30,261 nt of DNA from MAG-121220-bin8 sp965655865. GTDB taxonomy: Bacteria > Bacteroidota > Bacteroidia > Flavobacteriales > Flavobacteriaceae. The position numbers and the translations under genes are program-made. The stretch spans positions 1 to 30,261 of the forward strand of contig CBFHJJ010000018.1 in NCBI GenBank assembly GCA_965655865.1. Direction: 5' to 3'. Under the pieces are notes generated by a model. The model ran no database searches. It was not told the DNA's origin and worked only from the letters and a program-made list of their open reading frames with translations. Shown here piece by piece: positions 26,055-30,261 of the stretch. How positions within the stretch are numbered: the stretch's first letter is position 1; every line of letters begins with the position of its first letter.

Positions 26055-27019
26055 TTTGATAGAGTTTTTTGCATAAATTCTTTTGCAAACTTGAAAGATT
26101 TGCTTCTAGCAGTTTTATTTCCTCCGATGGTTACTCCTCTTTTTACACAGAAAAGAAATCCTATTTTTTGTAAAAAAGGATTTGTCATAGGAATATTTAG
26201 ATAATTCATTAGTATATCACCAGAAGTATTAATATCAAACATACAATCTTTAAAACTGTAACCATTTTCATTAAATTCTAATTCTCCTTCTCTGTCAAAT
26301 CCGTGGTGAGAATTTTCATAAACTGTAATATTTATATTTGATTTAGCTAATTTATTTACAAAATTATCACACGGTTTAGCTGGTGTCCAGTCATCGAGCT
26401 CCCCAATTAAAATATGTATTGGAGAATCACTAAAATTCAAGTCCTCAAAATCAAAAAAACACGGTGGATAAAAAGCTAAGTGAGATGCAAATTTTACAGA
26501 TTCACCAAGAGTTTTAATTATTGGGTTCCATGCAGAAAACAAGGTTACTCCTCCACCTAAACTCCATCCAGTTATTGAAATTTTGTCTTTATTAATTGAT
26601 TTGTGTTTAGCTAGTGTTTCTAAAGCTTTGTATGCATCAAATACCATAGCAGCTACAGTAACTTGATTTTGCTTTCCTACAGTTGATTCAATATTTCGAC
26701 TTTGAAAACTATTTAACTCAAAGGTGGCATAACCTAAATCTTGATACATTTTCATGTACTCATAGTGATGGTTTTTCCATCCCTCACTTCCTGCTACTCC
26801 AATTATTAAAGGATATTTTTTATTAGGGTTTATTGTGTCTAAAGGAATTGTTAATTGCCCAAATACTTCTTGTTCAGAACTGTTAGATTTAGAAATAATT
26901 TCACTAAAAGAGTAAGGGTTAGAACTTTTTAAAAATATTTTTTCTTTAACATTTTGAGACCATGCTAAGCAAGAAATTAGAAAAAAAAGTAAGAAGTAGT
27001 TTGATTTAGAGTAGTACAT
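26051..27019 (-). CDS. Exported dienelactone-hydrolase-type alpha/beta hydrolase
   Basis: 322 residues with an N-terminal signal (MYYSKSNYFLLFFLISCLAWSQ; SPI cleavage before QNV is likely, though LISC also resembles a lipobox). The catalytic set is visible: nucleophile S153 in GWSLGGG, acid D209 or D210 in IGELDDWTPA, and H239 in NSHHGFD. The oxyanion region is PLIIGVAGSEGW. It probably hydrolyses esters or small lactones, possibly acetyl groups on glycans, in keeping with the fucosidase two genes upstream (inference). It is last of the operon, 10 nt after the GreA-like gene. Confidence 0.87.
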   Translation of the reverse strand: MYYSKSNYFLLFFLISCLAWSQNVKEKIFLKSSNPYSFSEIISKSNSSEQEVFGQLTIPLDTINPNKKYPLIIGVAGSEGWKNHHYEYMKMYQDLGYATFELNSFQSRNIESTVGKQNQVTVAAMVFDAYKALETLAKHKSINKDKISITGWSLGGGVTLFSAWNPIIKTLGESVKFASHLAFYPPCFFDFEDLNFSDSPIHILIGELDDWTPAKPCDNFVNKLAKSNINITVYENSHHGFDREGELEFNENGYSFKDCMFDINTSGDILMNYLNIPMTNPFLQKIGFLFCVKRGVTIGGNKTARSKSFKFAKEFMQKTLSN

Positions 27020-27029
27020 GCTGTAAAAA

Positions 27030-27485
27030 TTAAATTATTTTTTCAATCTTGCTTTCATTTTTGTTAAAGTTAACAATATCTCCAATCTTCTTTCCAAAAT
27101 ATGCTTTTGCTATTGGGGATTTTGGTGAAACACAGTAAATTTTATTAGTATCACTGCTATAAATTTCTGAGGGAATACAAATAAAATAATTATTATTTGA
27201 TGTAAATATTATTGATCCAATTTTGACATCTGTTTCACTAGGTTTAATTGATTTCACTAAAACAAGATTTTTTTTTAATACTTCAATTTCTTTTATCCTA
27301 TGACTGTTTTTTTCTCTTTCGATTTGAATCATAGCTCTTGTAGTCTCATGTTTATCTCCTGCACTACTTTTAGTTTCTTCGTTTAAAGATTTTAGTAATT
27401 CTTGATCAATTTTTAAATAACTTTTTAATTTAAAATTTATGTTGTTTTCACAATGATCAAACAATAATTTTCGAATAGTTTTCAT
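27030..27485 (-). CDS. GreA/GreB C-terminal-domain protein
   Basis: 151 residues. The N-terminal half is helical and charged (coiled-coil-like, TTRAMIQIEREKNSHRIKEIEVLKK). The C-terminal half ends in SPKSPIAKAYFGKKIGDIV, matching the GreA/GreB FKBP-like domain motif SPLGxALLGKxxGD. True Gre factors insert the coiled coil into the RNA polymerase secondary channel; here the N-terminal coiled coil looks shortened and the protein may instead only bind polymerase. It starts within the fucosidase stop (ATGA overlap), so it is translationally coupled to a secreted glycosidase, an unexpected partner. No signal peptide, so it is cytoplasmic. Confidence 0.78.
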   Translation of the reverse strand: MKTIRKLLFDHCENNINFKLKSYLKIDQELLKSLNEETKSSAGDKHETTRAMIQIEREKNSHRIKEIEVLKKNLVLVKSIKPSETDVKIGSIIFTSNNNYFICIPSEIYSSDTNKIYCVSPKSPIAKAYFGKKIGDIVNFNKNESKIEKII

Positions 27486-28903
27486 TTAGAAGATTTGTAA
27501 AGTCCAATTTCAGAAATTAATGGGATGTCTTTGGAATCATAGATTGTAAACCTTAAATCTTTCACTGTTAAAGGTTCAAATTTTATTAGCCTTTTTTTTC
27601 CAATAGTTGTTCCTTTTTCGATTGTAACCCATTTTTCATTTACTTTTATTTCGAATATAAATTCTTTAATTCTTTGTCCAAGATTAATGTTCTCAGAAAT
27701 TTCAAAAACATCGACTAATTTTTCAGTGTCAAGAGAAATATCAATTATATTATTTTCATTTGATTTAAAAGGACAAAATGTATCAATATCTCTGTCAACA
27801 ATCTTGTTAATTGGATGACTTTTATTATTGAAAGACAAGTTAGATTTCTTTATTAAATTATTTTTAAAAGTATTTTTAACAAATTGATTTAGCTCAAGCA
27901 TTCGTTGAGCATCATTTTCATGAATTAGTCCTCTTTTATCAACAGGAATATTTAATAATAAAGAACTATTTAAACCTATTGAATTAAAATAAATATCAAT
28001 TAATTTATCTAGAGACTTAACTTTATCATCCTCTTTAGGATGATAATACCATCCAGGTCTTATAGATACATCTGTTTCTGTTGGGATAAAATGAGTTCCA
28101 AATTCTTGGCCAGATGAAAATTTGTAAAAGTCTGGCATACCTCCATACAAGCTATCACGATAAATATTTGACCAAGTGGTTTTACTTGCATAACCTTTTT
28201 CATTCCCAACCCATCTAATATCTGGACCTGCATCACTAAATATAACAGCATTTGGTTGTAATTTTCTAATTATTGTATGAGTATTAGGCCAGTCATAATA
28301 AGTTTTTTTATCAACCTTTCTAATTTCATTAGCTCCTCCGTAATGTCCATCTCCTCCGTTAGCTCCGTCAAACCATACTTCAAATATTTCTCCATAATTT
28401 GTTAAAAGCTCAGTTAATTGATTCCTGAAATATAAAATATAATTTTCTGTTCCATAATCCGGATGGTTTCTGTCCCACGGAGATAAATAAACTCCAAGTT
28501 TTAAACCGTACTTTTTACATGATTTTTCTAAATCTTTAATTAAATCTCCCTTTCCGTTTTTCCAAGGACTGTTTTTGACAGAGTGTTCTGTATATTTACT
28601 AGGCCATAACGAAAATCCGTCGTGATGTTTTGCTGTGATTATAATCCCTTTCATTCCAGATTCTTTAATTATTCTAGCCCATTGATCTGTGTCAAGTTCC
28701 GATGGATTAAAAGCTAAAGGTGATTCATCACCAAATCCCCATTCCTTATTTGTAAATGTATTCATGTTAAAATGAATAAATGCATAGTATTCCATTTCTT
28801 GCCAAATCTTTTGACGTTCGGTTGGTATAGGGTTAACTACATTTTGAGAATTTTCACATGAAATTATAATTAACAATATAATTACTAATAAATACTTTTT
28901 CAT
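27482..28903 (-). CDS. Alpha-L-fucosidase (GH29) lipoprotein
   Basis: 473 residues starting with a lipoprotein signal, IISC with C16, so the enzyme is anchored in the envelope. The GH29 barrel is clear: YYAFIHFNMNTFTNKEWGFG near 39-58, TAKHHDGFSLWPS near 90-102, and the nucleophile D179 in EVWFDGANGG. The C-terminal part (about 350-473) has a jelly-roll look and may be a discoidin-like carbohydrate-binding module. It removes terminal fucose from glycans such as algal or animal polysaccharides. The subfamily (GH29-B is suggested by the short sequence) is not certain. No susC/susD pair or sulfatase is in the window, so this is not a complete polysaccharide utilisation locus. Palindromic site 2 lies 21 nt upstream of its start. 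Confidence 0.92.
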   Translation of the reverse strand: MKKYLLVIILLIIISCENSQNVVNPIPTERQKIWQEMEYYAFIHFNMNTFTNKEWGFGDESPLAFNPSELDTDQWARIIKESGMKGIIITAKHHDGFSLWPSKYTEHSVKNSPWKNGKGDLIKDLEKSCKKYGLKLGVYLSPWDRNHPDYGTENYILYFRNQLTELLTNYGEIFEVWFDGANGGDGHYGGANEIRKVDKKTYYDWPNTHTIIRKLQPNAVIFSDAGPDIRWVGNEKGYASKTTWSNIYRDSLYGGMPDFYKFSSGQEFGTHFIPTETDVSIRPGWYYHPKEDDKVKSLDKLIDIYFNSIGLNSSLLLNIPVDKRGLIHENDAQRMLELNQFVKNTFKNNLIKKSNLSFNNKSHPINKIVDRDIDTFCPFKSNENNIIDISLDTEKLVDVFEISENINLGQRIKEFIFEIKVNEKWVTIEKGTTIGKKRLIKFEPLTVKDLRFTIYDSKDIPLISEIGLYKSSK

Positions 28904-28924
28904 TTAAATAATTTTTGTTTAAAC

Positions 28925-28942
28925 ACATTCAATGACGAATGT
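28925..28942. promoter_or_regulatory. Palindromic operator candidate, site 2 (ACATTC-N6-GAATGT)
   Basis: Same arms and same 6-nt spacer length (aatgac) as the site at 23341-23358. It ends 47 nt before the ATG at 28990 and 20 nt before TATATTTC (28963-28970), a one-mismatch TAnnTTTG box. On the other side it lies 21 nt before the fucosidase ATG, where it could block or activate that operon. A GTTTAAAC palindrome (28917-28924) directly abuts it. Confidence 0.6.
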
Positions 28943-28989
28943 TAAATTTAAATTTTGTAACTTATATTTCTAATTTAAAAAAAATAATT

Positions 28990-29766
28990 ATGAAAAAAGT
29001 AAGTTTATTATTTGTTTTGTTAATTACTTATGCTGTTTCAGCACAGAGTGTCATAACCAACACATATTTAGATGTTCCAGCTAACAAGATTGGAGATTTT
29101 TTAGACCTTCATAAAAAGGTAGTGGATATGTCAAACGGTGAGGGAAGAACTATAGCCAGACATTGGATTTACAGACATTGGTATGGTAGTGATCACAGTA
29201 TTATGTTAGCAGATATTTATCCAACAGTTGAGGATGCAGTTAAAGATGATTTTTGGGGAGTTTTAAATGCTAATATTGAAAAACTTTCTGAAAATGATAA
29301 AAAAGAAATGCAAGATATAGTAGGCCAGTGGTGGTCTTATTGGAATAATCACACTGATGAAATAAGATCCGTAGATTGGAACAAAAATTGGATTGGAAAA
29401 GAGAATATTGATTTAGATATTCCTTATGTTTTTGTTGTTGGAAATTACAACTCCAGTGGATCAAATCAAGATCTAATAGATGCCTATATGGATTGGAATG
29501 TTAAACCAGGTGTGGAAAAAGGCGTGATGCTCTATGGTGGAGCAACTACTCATAACATAGGTTCTGGATCTGATGTTCAGTTATGGTCAGCTTACAAAGA
29601 TATTGCTGAATTTGCTGTGTCTAACGGACCCAATGGACAAGTTAATTCTGATTTAGCTCCAAAATTTTGGAGTTTAGTTGAAGGAGCACATTCGGACCAA
29701 GTTTATGTTCATGTTGGTAATACATCTAACGGAAAAGACTTAAATCTAGCCGGAAAAGACAAATAG
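28990..29766 (+). CDS. Secreted protein with two similar halves
   Basis: 258 residues from the ATG at 28990, chosen because it begins a clean signal peptide (MKKVSLLFVLLITYAVSAQ); a longer in-frame start at 28939 would put 17 unlikely residues ahead of it and lies in the operator palindrome. The mature protein seems to have two related units: SVITNTYLDVPANKIGDFLDLH to about 120, and PYVFVVGNYNSSGSNQDLIDAYMDW onward. Each has a strand, a helix, and a later strand-helix pair near IMLADIYPTVEDAV or DVQLWSAYKDIAEFA. This resembles tandem dimeric alpha/beta-barrel (NIPSNAP/ABM-like) domains. No catalytic set can be named and the function is unknown. It is monocistronic with its own terminator. Confidence 0.7.
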   Translation: MKKVSLLFVLLITYAVSAQSVITNTYLDVPANKIGDFLDLHKKVVDMSNGEGRTIARHWIYRHWYGSDHSIMLADIYPTVEDAVKDDFWGVLNANIEKLSENDKKEMQDIVGQWWSYWNNHTDEIRSVDWNKNWIGKENIDLDIPYVFVVGNYNSSGSNQDLIDAYMDWNVKPGVEKGVMLYGGATTHNIGSGSDVQLWSAYKDIAEFAVSNGPNGQVNSDLAPKFWSLVEGAHSDQVYVHVGNTSNGKDLNLAGKDK

Positions 29767-29792
29767 TTTACTTAAATTTTATTTTAAAAATT

Positions 29793-29819
29793 ACCTCTTA
29801 TTTATAAGGGGTTTTTTTT
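29793..29819 (+). terminator. Rho-independent terminator
   Basis: ACCTCTTAT (29793-29801) pairs with ATAAGGGGT (29804-29812), 9 bp with one G-U pair (the innermost pairs open to make the loop), followed by a T-run at 29812-29819. It ends the secreted-protein gene before galE. Confidence 0.85.
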
Positions 29820-29851
29820 ATTATATTAGGTTTATATTAAAGAAATTAAAA

Positions 29852-30261
29852 ATGTCAAAAATTTTAGTTACGGGTGGTTTGGGTTATATTGGAAGTCACA
29901 CCACTGTTGAGTTATGTAATCAGGGATATGAAGTTATAGTTATTGATGATTTGTCCAATACATCTTTAAATGTATTAGAAAGTATTTATAAAATCACTAA
30001 TTCCTCAATAAAGTTTGTTGAGTTAGATTTAAAAAACTCTGTAAAGACAAAAGAATTTGTATCAAGTAATAATGAAATTGATGGTGTGATACATTTTGCA
30101 GCTTCAAAAGCAGTTGGAGAAAGTGTTGAAAACCCCTTGAAATACTATACTAATAATCTTTTTTCTTTGACTAATTTATTGAATGAATTAAAGAATTTAA
30201 ATAAAGAAATAAATTTTATTTTCAGTTCTTCAGCTACTGTATATGGCGATCCTAAAACTTT
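29852..30261 (+). CDS. galE: UDP-glucose 4-epimerase, N-terminal part (cut by window end)
   Basis: The first 136 codons and two bases of an extended short-chain dehydrogenase that interconverts UDP-glucose and UDP-galactose in the cytoplasm, feeding cell-surface polysaccharide synthesis. My translation from the ATG at 29852 reads MSKILVTGGLGYIGSHTTVE, with the NAD loop GGLGYIG. DDLSNTSLNVLESI follows as in GalE, then HFAASKAVGESVENPLKYY and the catalytic SSSATVYGDPK (YxxxK). The rest lies outside the window. A box TAGGTTTA at 29827-29834 may be its promoter. It follows a terminator, so it is probably transcribed separately. Confidence 0.95.
   Translation, partial: MSKILVTGGLGYIGSHTTVELCNQGYEVIVIDDLSNTSLNVLESIYKITNSSIKFVELDLKNSVKTKEFVSSNNEIDGVIHFAASKAVGESVENPLKYYTNNLFSLTNLLNELKNLNKEINFIFSSSATVYGDPKT

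Noticed and set aside
28939..28989. Upstream in-frame start for the secreted tandem-domain protein
   Set aside because: It would begin inside the operator palindrome and bury a clean signal peptide behind 17 residues; the ATG at 28990 is better.
1..30261. CRISPR array, tRNA/rRNA gene, insertion sequence, prophage or defence island
   Set aside because: No regularly spaced repeats, cloverleaf-like sequence, transposase or integrase motifs were seen; base composition looks even across the window.

Overview
The window looks like a chromosomal segment of a marine-type Bacteroidetes, most likely Flavobacteriia. The evidence is low GC throughout (roughly 30% by eye), starts without Shine-Dalgarno sequences, several promoters with the Bacteroidetes -7 box TAnnTTTG, and typical flavobacterial families: gyrA followed by a secreted TPR protein, an NlpC/P60 protein starting MYGICHLSVIPVR, and an ABC permease fused to an M1 peptidase. 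I see no rRNA, tRNA, CRISPR array, insertion sequence, phage gene or plasmid gene. Coding density is very high; no gene-free stretch exceeds 190 bases.

Layout. 1-4446 (minus strand): threonine operon thrA-thrB-thrC (aspartokinase/homoserine dehydrogenase, homoserine kinase, threonine synthase; thrC is cut by the window edge), with 0-1 nt between genes and clpC directly upstream on the same strand. 7124-7313: divergent promoter region between clpC and gyrA. 7314-11090 (plus): gyrA and a secreted TPR protein, meeting an NlpC/P60 hydrolase tail to tail. 11882-13631 (plus): a CstB-like persulfide dioxygenase/rhodanese fusion overlapping an exported single rhodanese, a plausible sulfide/persulfide detoxification pair split across the membrane. 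13628-16501 (minus): a four-gene operon of two secreted proteins of unknown role, a TIGR02206-type membrane protein and a methyltransferase, with a terminator inside the convergent stop codons. 16536-17846 (plus): a lipoprotein of the ADP-ribosylglycohydrolase family, tail to tail with a Tat-type sugar isomerase/epimerase-like protein. That gene ends an operon with an ABC ATPase and a 1213-residue ABC permease/M1 aminopeptidase fusion (17843-23303, minus).

23402-24997 (plus): a CrtISO/RetSat-like FAD oxidoreductase ending in a strong terminator, then a SnoaL/NTF2-like lipoprotein (minus) and an OsmC protein (plus). 26051-28903 (minus): an operon of a GH29 alpha-L-fucosidase lipoprotein, a GreA/GreB-C-domain protein and a dienelactone-hydrolase-type esterase. 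28990-29766 (plus): a secreted protein with two similar halves. 29852 to the end: the N-terminal part of galE.

The most striking unexplained signal is a pair of palindromes with identical arms, ACATTC-N6-GAATGT, at 23341-23358 and 28925-28942. They occupy two unrelated divergent intergenic regions at nearly the same distance (43 and 47 nt) upstream of the plus-strand start codons and 20-21 nt before a possible -7 box. This suggests one unidentified regulator controlling the FAD oxidoreductase and the secreted tandem-domain protein, and perhaps the divergent ABC/peptidase and fucosidase operons. Apart from that, most of the window is ordinary housekeeping and envelope functions.
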